Shown one piece after another: positions 16,095-24,320 of a DNA stretch of 64,000 nucleotides. The number at the start of each line of letters is the position of its first letter. Positions within the stretch are counted from its first letter, which is position 1. Both the position numbers and the translations under genes were made by a program. Below the pieces are notes generated by a model. That model saw only the letters and a program-made list of their open reading frames with translations. It was not told the origin of the DNA and did not search any database. Source of the stretch: Falsochrobactrum shanghaiense (GTDB lineage: Bacteria; Pseudomonadota; Alphaproteobacteria; Rhizobiales; Rhizobiaceae); NCBI RefSeq assembly GCF_003149535.1, contig NZ_QGDB01000008.1, positions 1 to 64,000 of the forward strand, written 5' to 3'.

Positions 16095-16706
16095 ATGCCT
16101 TTTAAAACCGGGCTCATACGGGGTGAATTGGGAGACGGCTGCATACATCTTTGCATAGATATGCAGAATCTCTTCGGGCCTTCGTCCCCTTGGCATGTCC
16201 CGTGGACCGAAGCCGTGTTGCCCAGTATCGTGAAAATTTGCACCCGGCATCCCGAAGAAACGGTCTTCACTCGTTTTATTCCGCCTAAAACAGCGGAAGC
16301 CACCTATGGGACATGGAAGCACTATTACCAAAAATGGGAAATGCTAACACTTGATCGCATCGATCCGGCGCTTATCCAACTCATCGATCCATTGCAAAGG
16401 TTTACACCGCCGGCTGTATTGCTGGACAAAAGAGTTTATTCGCCTTGGACGGAGGGAGCTTTACAGCGCCATTTGCAGACCAGGAATATCCATACTGTAA
16501 TAATAAGCGGAGCAGAAACCGATCTTTGCGTTCTCGCCACTCTTCTCGGAGCCGTGGATCGTGGTTATCGAACGATTATGGTTTCTGACGCGGTATGCAG
16601 TGTCTCCGATAACGCGCACGATGCAATTATTTCGCTATGCCACGAACGATTTAGCGAACAGCTTGAACTGGTCCGCACAGAAGAGTTGATCGACGCTTGG
16701 CGATGA
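16095..16706 (+). CDS. Isochorismatase-family cysteine hydrolase
   Basis: 203 residues from ATG 16095 behind GAAAGGAA; a frame to 16065 lacks a site. The expected catalytic triad is visible: Asp in HLCIDMQNLFG, Lys in VLLDKRVYSPW, and Cys in SGAETDLCVLATLLGAV. The family includes nicotinamidases, carbamoylsarcosine amidases and true isochorismatases; the substrate is not assignable. Cytosolic. Single gene upstream of the DUF982 gene, with its own stress promoter in between, so probably not one operon. Confidence 0.85.
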   Translation: MPFKTGLIRGELGDGCIHLCIDMQNLFGPSSPWHVPWTEAVLPSIVKICTRHPEETVFTRFIPPKTAEATYGTWKHYYQKWEMLTLDRIDPALIQLIDPLQRFTPPAVLLDKRVYSPWTEGALQRHLQTRNIHTVIISGAETDLCVLATLLGAVDRGYRTIMVSDAVCSVSDNAHDAIISLCHERFSEQLELVRTEELIDAWR

Positions 16707-16719
16707 GATTCTAAAATAT

Positions 16720-16744
16720 GGAACTTTTGGGAGAACTGGCGGTT
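16720..16744 (+). promoter_or_regulatory. EcfG-type stress promoter before DUF982
   Basis: GGAAC (16720-16724), 17 bases, GTT (16742-16744), 23 bases before the ATG of the DUF982 gene; GGAGGAGGAAG lies between. Confidence 0.7.
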
Positions 16745-16767
16745 CATCGGCGGAGGAGGAAGCCGTC

Positions 16768-17007
16768 ATGGAACAGATGCATTGGGATGAGGTTGTCGTT
16801 ATCGAAATAGCCGATGGAATAACGAGGACAGTCAAGACAGTCGCAGACGCGGAGAACATCTTATTGTCTCAATGGAATAAATTCGAGCTCAATAGTCTGG
16901 GGAGAGCCCTGAAAGCCTGCCTTTTATGTAATCATGATCTCGCGAGTACAAAGGTTGCGAGACATGCCTTCCAAATAGCCGCTTTACAAGCGGGAATTCT
17001 TATATGA
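16768..17007 (+). CDS. DUF982 protein
   Basis: 79 residues matching the DUF982 pattern: a beta-strand start HWDEVVVIEIADGITRTVKT, then AENILLSQWNKF and a helical C-terminus with an AF-AAL-AGI ending (HAFQIAALQAGILI). DUF982 proteins are small cytosolic proteins abundant on rhizobial plasmids, function unknown. A strong ribosome site and an EcfG-type promoter 24 bases upstream suggest general-stress induction. Confidence 0.8.
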   Translation: MEQMHWDEVVVIEIADGITRTVKTVADAENILLSQWNKFELNSLGRALKACLLCNHDLASTKVARHAFQIAALQAGILI

Positions 17008-17056
17008 TGTCTTGGGAGGATTCACTTCGGTTTATTCAGTTGCCGGTGTTAATTAT

Positions 17057-17230
17057 TTAAAAATATTGAACCAAAAGATCCGCATGCTCTCGCAATATCG
17101 TAGCCGCTTCCTGCGGAGTTTCGGTATCCAGTAAAGCTGCAATAGCTGCCTCTAAAATCAAAAGATTTCTAGCTTTCAGATGGCGTATGCGCGCTCTTTC
17201 AGCGATCAAATCAAGTTTTTCCTGGCTCAT
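17057..17230 (-). CDS. Small helical protein of unknown function
   Basis: 57 residues from ATG 17230 behind AAGGA. Reads MSQEKLDLIAERARIRHLKA, then NLLILEAAIAALLDTETPQE, a two- or three-helix amphipathic protein. I do not recognise the family. It faces the DUF982 gene tail to tail; an inverted repeat (17267-17292) lies just upstream. Confidence 0.5.
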   Translation of the reverse strand: MSQEKLDLIAERARIRHLKARNLLILEAAIAALLDTETPQEAATILREHADLLVQYF

Positions 17231-17266
17231 TTGTTTTGTCCTTAATTGCCTACTCACCTGTAGGTT

Positions 17267-17292
17267 TGGAGCGGCTCGAAGAAGCCGCTCCA
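17267..17292. terminator. Stem-loop TGGAGCGGCT/AGCCGCTCCA
   Basis: A perfect 10-bp inverted repeat with a 6-base loop between the end of the decayed BON-like region (17308, minus) and the small gene at 17230. No T-run follows, so it may be a rho-dependent stop or a processing site. A similar GGAGCGG stem is at 30887-30930. Confidence 0.4.
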
Positions 17293-17307
17293 TTCATCGG
17301 GCGCTTG

Positions 17308-17692
17308 TTAGCGACGACGACGATCCTCATAATCATTATCCCGGCGCTCTTCCCAGCCGCGGCGCGAGGCTTCGGAATGTCCTTCCGGATCGCCGAACCA
17401 CCCACCGCGACCGCGATCGCTTTCCACGATGGATATCTGTGGCGCTTGTGATTTTTGTGGAACCATTATGTGTTCTATAACCTCAAATCGGCTGTCCCTC
17501 GAAAAGGCCTCTCGTTGAGGGGGATTATGTCCAGCACGTTCATCGTCAACGCGATAGTCGCGGGAGTGATGATCGCTTGATTATCCTTCGTCCCGATCGC
17601 AGTAACTGCTTACACACCGCTCATTGCCGCGATTCCGGTAAGGGTCGTTATAATAATCGTCTTGATCTTTGTTTTTGTTACCGACCCGGCAT
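17308..17692 (-). pseudogene. Mosaic pseudogene of the BON-domain and GWYGD-repeat proteins
   Basis: The minus strand starts ATG (17692) with MPGR, then a TAA stop. In a shifted frame it reads DQDDYYNDPYRNRGNE, matching the start of the intact BON protein at 25796 (MPGRYQ..DYYNEPYRNRG). Further on, from 17466 to 17308, it reads GGWFGDPEGHSEASRRGWEE followed by RRDNDYEDRRRR, the repeat of the intact protein at 26419. The two genes that stand next to each other at 25.8-27 kb are thus collapsed here by deletion, a nonsense codon and a frameshift. The last 52 codons could still be translated from the ATG at 17466. Confidence 0.65.
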
Positions 17693-17732
17693 AACGCAAA
17701 CTTCTCTGTTAAAATCGAATAACGAGCATCCC

Positions 17733-17758
17733 AACAAGACGAGCCACATCATTGTTCC
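17733..17758 (-). promoter_or_regulatory. EcfG-type stress promoter of the decayed BON-like gene
   Basis: GGAAC (17758-17754), 18 bases, GTT (17735-17733) on the minus strand, 40 bases before the former ATG at 17692. The promoter is preserved although the gene is dead. Confidence 0.6.
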
Positions 17759-17880
17759 TTGTTAATTGAAAATCTTTCCCAAGCGCTCACCTAGATGATG
17801 ATGCTGCCTTGAGGCCAACGGGGATGAAACAAAAGGGTTTTCTGATGTGTGTGGGGTTTCTTGCCTGCGATTTGGCGTGC

Positions 17881-17908
17881 AAAGAAAAGAAGCGGCCCAG
17901 AGGCCGCT
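17881..17908 (-). terminator. Intrinsic terminator of the KGG-like gene
   Basis: On the minus strand AGCGGCC and GGCCGCT (17908-17902 and 17897-17891) form a hairpin with a 4-base loop, followed by TTCTTTTCTTT. It lies 40 bases after the stop of the KGG-like gene. Confidence 0.65.
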
Positions 17909-17948
17909 CATAGCTTATATATAATGATGACAAAAATCGTAGCTTTTA

Positions 17949-18122
17949 CTACTTATTCTTGTGGCTTTGTTGACCAGCTTTCACATGTTGCTCATGACTA
18001 CCGCCGCGTTGATCAGCGCTTTTCTTGTCATCAGCATTTTTATGACTCTGCTCGCCGGCTTTCACATGCTGTTCGTGTGTGCCGCCTCTTTGGCCAGAGC
18101 CGCCTTGCTTGTTCTCGGGCAT
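17949..18122 (-). CDS. KGG/Em-like hydrophilic stress protein with two repeats
   Basis: 57 residues from ATG 18122 behind GGAGGAAG; the long upstream frame is not used. Two near-identical units, RGGTHEQHVKAGEQSHKN and RGGSHEQHVKAGQQSHKN, resemble the glycine-rich KGG (Em/GsiB-like) repeats of water-stress proteins. No hydrophobic core, so it is probably disordered and desiccation-protective. An EcfG-type promoter lies 38 bases upstream and an intrinsic terminator follows, making a complete single-gene unit. Confidence 0.75.
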   Translation of the reverse strand: MPENKQGGSGQRGGTHEQHVKAGEQSHKNADDKKSADQRGGSHEQHVKAGQQSHKNK

Positions 18123-18159
18123 TTTACTTCCTCCTGCGTGCTGCATTGCACAAGGATCG

Positions 18160-18184
18160 AACCGTCGCCGAGCGGCAATGTTCC
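18160..18184 (-). promoter_or_regulatory. EcfG-type stress promoter of the KGG-like gene
   Basis: Minus strand GGAAC (18184-18180), 17 bases, GTT (18162-18160). Confidence 0.7.
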
Positions 18185-18365
18185 TTTCTAGAAATAATTC
18201 TTTTGGCGATATAATAATCACTGGCCGAGCTACTCCGCTGTTATGAATCATTCGTCCTATTCCCGCAAAGACATGGATTATCGGGTGCTTCCTCCGCGCC
18301 AATCCCGCATGATTAACCATCTCTATGGGGCTTGCACCTCTGGCGAAAGCTGAAGGGAGGTCGAT

Positions 18366-18672
18366 ATGCCGCTATTTAATGAAGCGAGCCGCATCTATCG
18401 TCCAACGGAAGTGAATCTCATGCGGAAATGCTTTTCGCATGCAAAATCGATATTCTGATCTGGAATACTCCAGTGCAGAGTTAGCATCGTGTATTATCAG
18501 GCTTTTCGAAAGCGGATTGCGAAACTCTGACCAGCTCAGTGAGTTTGCCGCTCATCTGGCGCATCTCAAATATGAAAAGCAGCAGGCCAGCACTTCTATC
18601 CGCCAAGCCAATTCGGAATACAATATGCGTGCAGTATTATTCAATTATATGAGAGACGCCCCCATCGGCTAA
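18366..18672 (+). pseudogene. Frameshifted paralogue of the protein at 27159-27431
   Basis: ATG 18366 behind GGGAGG starts MPLFNEASRIYRPTEVNLMR and stops at about 18455. The next frame continues DLEYSSAELASCIIRLFESG to 18672. Together they match the intact minus-strand protein at 27159-27431 (MPLFNEASRIYSPNEVNFLR ... SAEELAGCIIRLYESGLRD) along its length. A single-base indel near 18450-18460 separates the halves, so this is either a recent pseudogene or a sequencing error. No stress promoter was seen upstream. Confidence 0.7.
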
Positions 18673-18679
18673 GCCTGTA

Positions 18680-18716
18680 CGGCTCGCGATCCGCATTGCG
18701 CGAGCCGTGGCTCTAT
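18680..18716. terminator. Hairpin CGGCTCGCG/CGCGAGCCG between convergent genes
   Basis: A perfect 9-bp stem (18680-18688, 18699-18707) with a 10-base loop followed by a T-rich run on the plus strand. It probably ends the frameshifted gene and, from the other side, may also serve the DUF4142 gene ending at 18718. Confidence 0.6.
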
Positions 18717-18717
18717 T

Positions 18718-19248
18718 TTATTCGTTCAATTGTTCCGCCATTTCAAGATGATGCTGCAATTTCGGAAGAGTCGATGCAGCCCAGGTCTTCAAATCTGCAT
18801 TGTCGCCTTCTTCGGCATATCGTTTGAATAGGTCGACTGCATCCTCGTGCACATCTTCCTGGTCACTGCGATACTGCTTTGTGAAATCCTCTCCCTGTAA
18901 ACCTTCCAGCTTATCGAGCATTTCCTGATGATCTTCCGAAAGAGCAGCCGGAATCGTTACCGCGATTGCTTTCGTGGTCACCAGATTTTTCAATTCTTCG
19001 GAAGTCTTCTGATGATCGGTAATCATTTGTTGAGCGAAGCTCTTCGTTGTCGGATCAGCCTTTTCAAGAGCAAGTTTGCTTGAATCGATCTCGAACATAT
19101 CGCTGCTTGCAGCGAGCATCACGAAGTCCTCAGTAGAGGGGGCCGAACCGACAAGCGAATTAATGCCTGTCTTCTCACTCGTGGACTGACTATAGACAGG
19201 TGCTGAGACGAGGAGGATAGCTGCAGAGGCAAGCAATATGCGTTTCAT
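18718..19248 (-). CDS. DUF4142 exported protein
   Basis: 176 residues with the signal peptide MKRILLASAAILLVSAPVYS-QS and a four-helix ferritin-like DUF4142 domain (DFVMLAASSDMFEIDSSKLA, TKSFAQQMITDHQKTSEELK, LQHHLEMAEQL). DUF4142 proteins are periplasmic, frequent in stress and copper-related regions, without known activity; the conserved DH..T and HH motifs are present. AGGAG before the ATG. EcfG-type promoter 30 bases upstream. Confidence 0.88.
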   Translation of the reverse strand: MKRILLASAAILLVSAPVYSQSTSEKTGINSLVGSAPSTEDFVMLAASSDMFEIDSSKLALEKADPTTKSFAQQMITDHQKTSEELKNLVTTKAIAVTIPAALSEDHQEMLDKLEGLQGEDFTKQYRSDQEDVHEDAVDLFKRYAEEGDNADLKTWAASTLPKLQHHLEMAEQLNE

Positions 19249-19277
19249 GTTCTGGCTCCTTTGGTTTAAAAAGACTT

Positions 19278-19302
19278 AACCTCCCTCACAAGCATATGTT
19301 CC
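19278..19302 (-). promoter_or_regulatory. EcfG-type stress promoter of the DUF4142 gene
   Basis: Minus strand GGAAC (19302-19298), 17 bases, GTT (19280-19278). Confidence 0.7.
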
Positions 19303-19444
19303 AAATTTGGGTGCCGCGGTTTGCGAATAATTGTGCTCCATGTCGATGGGCATGATTTAATGTCGTCTTTGAGCGCAGGATGCGATTATCTCAACGAGGT
19401 GGCGGACTCAAGTTCTGAACCATATACGGATTGAAGCGAGGTGG

Positions 19445-19659
19445 ATGGATGCGAGGAAGTTTTCGTTGCGCTTGACCATCATCGAAAATCCTGCCGAAGC
19501 CCACATGCAGATAACGGTGAAGGAAGGCAAGGAACTCAAGCGTTATGAAGCCAGTGGCAAAATTGGCGAGGGGAAGGGGTGCGGGCTGGCATAACCTATC
19601 GACTGGATGACGGACGGATGATTTATATTCCTGAAGGCCAGATACAAGAGCGGGATTAA
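19445..19659 (+). pseudogene. Decayed coding remnant, unrecognised
   Basis: A frame from 19445 reads MDARKFSLRLTIIENPAEAH, then ITVKEGKELKRYEASGKIGE and stops at 19594. The neighbouring frame continues GITYRLDDGRMIYIPEGQIQ to a stop at 19659. The two halves read like one beta-rich protein broken by a frameshift. I cannot name the family. The rest of the 19.3-19.9 kb interval holds only the two stress promoters. Confidence 0.35.
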
Positions 19660-19770
19660 CGCACATGAGCGAAATCGCTGATCCAGTCTCGAAGTTGTTT
19701 TCGGGGTTCAAGCGGCCAGTTTTCTGAACCCATTTATTCAGGCCGCCCAGAATGTCTGCTCCAGTCCCAT

Positions 19771-19795
19771 GGAACCTCCAGCGCTTTTGGAAGTT
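19771..19795 (+). promoter_or_regulatory. EcfG-type stress promoter of ku-ligD
   Basis: GGAAC (19771-19775), 17 bases, GTT (19793-19795), about 100 bases before the ku start codon. Confidence 0.7.
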
Positions 19796-19898
19796 TTTCC
19801 TGCATTATAAAGGCTGATGAAGCGCGAGGCTGGATAAATATTCAGCCGCGTTATCTCAGGCAGACGGGCGATACCACAGCGAGCGAGGACGGCATCTG

Positions 19899-20729
19899 AT
19901 GGCTCCGCGGGCAAACTGGAAAGGCCAGCTGAAAGTTGACCAGCTTTTATGTCCGGTCGCGCTTTATACGGCAGCGTCCACCTCGGAACGCGTTTCTTTT
20001 CATCTTCTCAATCGTAAAACCGGCAACAGGCTGAGCCGTGAATTCGTCGATAGCGATACGGGCAAGCCGGTGGCACGTGAGGATCAGGTGAAGGGTTATG
20101 AAGTTTCCTCGGGCAATTATATCAGCTTCGATCCGGAGGAAGTAGCATCGGCTATACCCGAGAATGACAAGACGCTGAATGTGACGCGCTTCGTGAAATG
20201 CAATGAGATCGATGATGTCTATTTCGACCGGCCTTATTATCTTGCGCCAGACGGGGACGCGGAAAGTTTCGCGCTGCTACGGCAAGGCATGGAGGCGGAA
20301 AAGGTGGTGGCAATTGCCGAAGCCGTTTTGTTTCGACGGGCGCGCAAACTGCTTATCCGCGCCCATGATGGTGGCCTGATCGCAACCACGCTCAATTTCG
20401 ATTATGAAGTGCGGTCCGCCGCCGAGGTTTTTGGCGAGCTTCCGGCTTTTCAATTCGATAAGGAAATGCTGGCACTTGCCAGACATATCATCGAAACGAA
20501 GATGGGGACTTTCGATCCGGCCGGCTTTGATGACCGGTATGATGCAGCCCTTGCCGAACTCATCAAGGCGAAGATTGAAGGCAAGCCGCTGAAAAAACCG
20601 GCAGCGCATAGGACCGCAGAGGTCATCGATCTCAAGGAAGCGCTTCGTAAAAGCGCAAAGCTCGACGCTTCCCGGGGCAAATCCGCTGAAACTGGCAGGC
20701 GCAGCGCGAAAAGCCGAAAGGCGGGCTGA
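19899..20729 (+). CDS. ku: Ku protein for non-homologous end joining
   Basis: 276 residues, the normal bacterial Ku length. Conserved Ku core: MAPRANWKGQLKVDQLLCPV (compare WKG.I.FGLV), FHLLNRKTGNRLSREFVDSD, REDQVKGYEVSSGNYISFDP, and TRFVKCNEIDDVYFDRPYYL. The lysine-rich tail (RKSAKLDASRGKSAETGRRS) is typical of the C-terminal LigD-interacting and DNA-binding extension. Ku forms a dimer that threads onto double-strand ends and recruits LigD. The stop overlaps the ligD start (TGATG), so the two are translationally coupled. Driven by an EcfG-type promoter. Confidence 0.95.
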   Translation: MAPRANWKGQLKVDQLLCPVALYTAASTSERVSFHLLNRKTGNRLSREFVDSDTGKPVAREDQVKGYEVSSGNYISFDPEEVASAIPENDKTLNVTRFVKCNEIDDVYFDRPYYLAPDGDAESFALLRQGMEAEKVVAIAEAVLFRRARKLLIRAHDGGLIATTLNFDYEVRSAAEVFGELPAFQFDKEMLALARHIIETKMGTFDPAGFDDRYDAALAELIKAKIEGKPLKKPAAHRTAEVIDLKEALRKSAKLDASRGKSAETGRRSAKSRKAG

Positions 20730-23245
20730 TGATGCGACAGCCGCTTGATACCTATTACAAGAAGCGTGATTTCAGCTTGACCAAAGAGCCGCGCGGGCGC
20801 GCTTTGCGCATGAAGGGAAATCTCTTTGTCGTGCAAAAACATGATGCGCGCAGATTGCATTATGATTTTCGCCTTGAAATGGATGGTGTCCTCAAAAGCT
20901 GGGCCGTCACGCGCGGGCCGAGCCTCGTGCCCGATGAAAAGCGCCTTGCCGTGCATGTCGAGGATCATCCTCTGGAATATGCTGGTTTCGAAGGCACCAT
21001 ACCCAGGGGCGAATATGGCGGCGGCACGGTGATTGTCTGGGATCGGGGCCGCTGGAAGCCCGAGGGCGACCCGCGCAAGCAATATGAAAAAGGTCATCTG
21101 GTCTTCGAGCTTGAGGGCGAAAAACTCAAGGGCCGCTGGCATCTGGTGCGCATGCATGGCAAGCCGGGTGAAAAGCGCGAAAACTGGCTGCTCATCAAGG
21201 GCGATGATGAATTTGCGAGAAATCGGCAGGATGCCGATATTCTCAATGAGCAACCGCAATCGGTGAAGAGCGGACGCGTGATCGCCGAAGTTGAACATGA
21301 AGAGCCGGGCTGGTCTTCCAAAACCGGACCGATCCGCAAGAAAGCGACTGCCAAGAAAGCTCTGCCTGCTCCAGCGACCTTTCCCGAACAAGCGGCCAAA
21401 TCGAAGATGCCGGATTTCATAGAGCCGGCGCTTGCCACCCTTGTCGCCGATGCGCCCGAGGGGGATCGCTGGATGCACGAAATTAAGTTCGACGGTTATC
21501 GCATTCAGGCGCATCTGGCTGACGGTAATGTGACGCTTTATTCACGCGGCGGGCTGGATTGGACCAGAAAATTCGGGCAGGCCATCATGGATGACCTGCT
21601 CGCTATGGGCGTGAAAACGGCGATTTTCGATGGCGAAATCGTGGTCGAAAATCAGTCTGGCCTGTCGGATTTTTCAGCGCTGCAAAGTGATCTGGGCGAT
21701 GGGCGAACCGACCGCTTCGCTTATTACATCTTTGATCTTCTTTATTGTGACGGTTACGATCTTCGCGCGGTGCCGCTGTCGGACCGAAAAGCGCTGGCAA
21801 TAAAGCTCGTTTCACAACCATCTGCGGCAGTGCGTTTCAGCGAGGGTTTTGAGGCAGCTGGTGAAGAGGTTTTGAAAAATGCCTGCGGGCTGGGGCTGGA
21901 AGGCATCGTCTCGAAACTCAAGGATGCCACCTATAGCAATGGCCGCACCATGGACTGGCGCAAATCGAAATGCATTGGCCGGCAGGAATTTGTCATTGCC
22001 GGGTTTGTGCCCTCGAGCGCGACGCGTGGTGCGATTGGCTCGCTCGTTCTTGGCGTCCATGACACGAAGGGCCTGATCCCCGTCGGGCGGGTCGGCACCG
22101 GCTTTTCGGTCAAGAGCGCAAAGGAGCTTTATAGTCGGCTCAATACCATGCGGCAGGAGGAAAGCCCTTTTATGGTGCCGCTTACAGCGGATGAAAAGCG
22201 CGGAGTGAAGTTCGTTGCGCCGGAACTTGTTGCCGAAATCGAGTTTCGCGCCTGGACGGCAGACAAAAGGCTGCGTCATGCAGCTTTTCGCGGCCTGCGC
22301 GACGATAAACCCGCTCAGGACGTCAAATGGGAGAAACAAGCTGTGCCTGCTATCACGTCCGATGCCTCCACGCCCGAGACCGATGTAAAACTAACCCATC
22401 CCGACAGGGTCTACTGGCCCAAGGAAGGCGTAACGAAACAGGGGCTTGCGGATTATTATGCCGAAATATGGCCCCTTATCGAGCCGTTCATCATCAACCG
22501 GCCGCTTGCCTTGCTGCGCTGCCCCACGGGGATCGAGGGCGAGCATTTCTTCCAGAAACATGGATGGAAAGGGCTGAATGAGCATATTGTTGAAGTGCAG
22601 GACCCATCTGACAAAGATGAGGAGCCCTTTATCAGCATAAAGGATTTCGATGGGCTGATCGGACTGGTGCAGGCGGCATCGCTCGAAATCCATCCCTGGG
22701 GTTCGACGCTCAAAAACTGGGAACAGCCCGATATGGTGACGATGGATCTTGATCCGGGGGAGGGGGTTGTCTGGGAGCGCGTCATTGAAGCGGCCTTTGA
22801 AACAAGGGAGCGGCTGGAAAAGCAGGGGCTCGCCGCCTTTGTGAAAACCTCTGGCGGGAAGGGATTGCATGTGGTGGTTCCGCTCAAACCCCGGGCCGAC
22901 TGGCAAGCTGCAAAGACCTTCACCAAGGCCATTGCCGATCAGATGGCGGCCGACAGCCCGGAACGTTACGTCTCGACGATTTCCAAGGCGAAGCGCAAGG
23001 GCAAAATCCTGATTGATTATCTGCGCAATCAGCGCGGCATGACGGCGGTGGCGCCCTATTCACCGCGTGCGCGGCCGGGGGCTGCGGTATCCATGCCGCT
23101 TGCGTGGAATGAGTTGAGCCCGGCGATTGGTCCGGCGCATTTTACCGTTCTGAATGCGTCGACGCGACTGTCCGCGCTCAAAAGCGATCCCTGGCAGGAT
23201 TTCCGCAAGGCGGAAGTCCCGCTGCCGAAAACGAAAGCAAAATAA
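20729..23245 (+). CDS. ligD: ATP-dependent DNA ligase LigD (PE-LIG-POL)
   Basis: 838 residues with all three LigD modules. Residues ~15-150 are the 3'-phosphoesterase (QKHDARRLHYDFRLEMDGVL, EYGGGTVIVWDRG). About 240-530 is the ligase with adenylation motif EIKFDGYRIQAHL, the IFDGEIV box and DWRKSKC. About 545-830 is the primase-polymerase (LTHPDRVYWPKEGVTKQ, MDLDPGEG, KTSGGKGLHVVVPL). This PE-first, POL-last order is the Pseudomonas/rhizobial form rather than the mycobacterial one. It repairs double-strand breaks with Ku. It overlaps the ku stop; a second ku converges on it 2 bases after its stop. Confidence 0.96.
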   Translation: MMRQPLDTYYKKRDFSLTKEPRGRALRMKGNLFVVQKHDARRLHYDFRLEMDGVLKSWAVTRGPSLVPDEKRLAVHVEDHPLEYAGFEGTIPRGEYGGGTVIVWDRGRWKPEGDPRKQYEKGHLVFELEGEKLKGRWHLVRMHGKPGEKRENWLLIKGDDEFARNRQDADILNEQPQSVKSGRVIAEVEHEEPGWSSKTGPIRKKATAKKALPAPATFPEQAAKSKMPDFIEPALATLVADAPEGDRWMHEIKFDGYRIQAHLADGNVTLYSRGGLDWTRKFGQAIMDDLLAMGVKTAIFDGEIVVENQSGLSDFSALQSDLGDGRTDRFAYYIFDLLYCDGYDLRAVPLSDRKALAIKLVSQPSAAVRFSEGFEAAGEEVLKNACGLGLEGIVSKLKDATYSNGRTMDWRKSKCIGRQEFVIAGFVPSSATRGAIGSLVLGVHDTKGLIPVGRVGTGFSVKSAKELYSRLNTMRQEESPFMVPLTADEKRGVKFVAPELVAEIEFRAWTADKRLRHAAFRGLRDDKPAQDVKWEKQAVPAITSDASTPETDVKLTHPDRVYWPKEGVTKQGLADYYAEIWPLIEPFIINRPLALLRCPTGIEGEHFFQKHGWKGLNEHIVEVQDPSDKDEEPFISIKDFDGLIGLVQAASLEIHPWGSTLKNWEQPDMVTMDLDPGEGVVWERVIEAAFETRERLEKQGLAAFVKTSGGKGLHVVVPLKPRADWQAAKTFTKAIADQMAADSPERYVSTISKAKRKGKILIDYLRNQRGMTAVAPYSPRARPGAAVSMPLAWNELSPAIGPAHFTVLNASTRLSALKSDPWQDFRKAEVPLPKTKAK

Positions 23246-23247
23246 AT

Positions 23248-24048
23248 TCAGGACGGTTTTTTCTCGCCAGCGAGGCTTTTGCGCAGCGCATCCATGATAT
23301 TGACGACATTGCCCGCGGAAGGAGCTATGGCTTCGGTCTTGGGTCTGGCAGCTGGCTTGCGTTTCTTTTTGCGCGCTGCAATCATGGATTTGAGATTTTT
23401 CTGCACTGGATCTTGCAGCACGTCAGGATCCCAGCCTTCGGTGCGTTCCCTGATGAGTTTACGCACCATGGTGACCAGTTTCTTTTCCGGCTCGCTGTTT
23501 TCGATCTGCGCAAAATAATCATCCGGGTTGCGCACCTCATCGCCGAAACGCAACGTCCAAAGTATAATTCCCTTACCGCGCGGTTCCAGCAAAACCGCCC
23601 TTTCACGCCGATACATGACGAGCCGGGCGAGGCCGAAGACCTTGCTCTTTTCCATTGCCTCGCGAATAACAGCAAATGCTTCCTGCCCTACCTTGTCGGA
23701 CGGGGTGAGATAATGCGGTTTATCATACCAGATCCAGCCGATACTGTCAGAGGGAATGAACTTGTCGACATCGATGGTTCGGGTGCTTTCCAGTGCGACA
23801 GATTCAAGCTCTTCATCTTCGAGAACGACGTAATCTCCCTCGGCCTTCTCGAAACCTTTCACCTGATCCTCATCGCGCACCATCTTATGCGTCTGCGAAT
23901 CCACATAGCGGCTGACGATACGGTTGCCCGTTGTCTTATTGAGCATATGGAAACGAATTTTGTCGCTCTCGCTCGTCGCGGGCATAAGCTCGACCGCGCA
24001 GGTGACGAGTGAAAGTTTAAGATAGCCCTTCCAGAAAGCATGCGGCAC
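23248..24048 (-). CDS. ku: Second Ku protein
   Basis: 266 residues from the GTG at 24048. The open frame runs to 24102, but an EcfG-type -10 element at 24075-24077 lies inside that extra part and GAGGG precedes the GTG, so the shorter form is preferred. Ku blocks: FWKGYLKLSLVTCAVELMPA, FHMLNKTTGNRIVSRYVDSQ, RDEDQVKGFEKAEGDYVVLE, IGWIWYDKPHYLTPSDKVGQ. It differs strongly from the first Ku, and the tail is basic (ARKKKRKPAARPKTE). Two Ku types may form homo- or heterodimers with different DNA preferences. Convergent with ligD. Confidence 0.94.
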   Translation of the reverse strand: MPHAFWKGYLKLSLVTCAVELMPATSESDKIRFHMLNKTTGNRIVSRYVDSQTHKMVRDEDQVKGFEKAEGDYVVLEDEELESVALESTRTIDVDKFIPSDSIGWIWYDKPHYLTPSDKVGQEAFAVIREAMEKSKVFGLARLVMYRRERAVLLEPRGKGIILWTLRFGDEVRNPDDYFAQIENSEPEKKLVTMVRKLIRERTEGWDPDVLQDPVQKNLKSMIAARKKKRKPAARPKTEAIAPSAGNVVNIMDALRKSLAGEKKPS

Positions 24049-24074
24049 GGTTTTTCCCTCGCAAGAAAAAGCAT

Positions 24075-24099
24075 AACCGGGCTGGCCCCGGATAGTTCC
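24075..24099 (-). promoter_or_regulatory. EcfG-type stress promoter of the second ku
   Basis: Minus strand GGAAC (24099-24095), 17 bases, GTT (24077-24075). It decides the GTG start at 24048. Confidence 0.7.
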
Positions 24100-24242
24100 C
24101 AAAAGAGGCCAAACTATTGAGAACTGGGGATTTGGAAATATCTGCTGCTTCGCGTTCTCTTTCCTTCACGCGCTGAGGTTGAACTACGTCAAATGCGCGA
24201 CAGCCTTCCCCGCAAAAGTGATCACTATTACAAAAACTCTGG

Positions 24243-24267
24243 GGAACCTCGATCAATATGGCGAGTT
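24243..24267 (+). promoter_or_regulatory. EcfG-type promoter of the sigma factor gene
   Basis: GGAAC (24243-24247), 17 bases, GTT (24265-24267), 53 bases before the ATG at 24321. If the encoded sigma reads the same motif, the gene is autoregulated. Confidence 0.65.
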
Positions 24268-24320
24268 AGCGTCTCTATCGTCTATCAGCGGGTAGTCCAT
24301 GCAGCCCTAGAGGAAGAGAA

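Noticed and set aside
20450-21514. 354-residue minus-strand frame across ku and ligD
   Set aside because: It is the antisense of two clear genes, with no start signal or domain.
22218-22244. GGAAC with GTT 16 bases later inside ligD
   Set aside because: Wrong spacing and inside a coding region, not in front of a gene.
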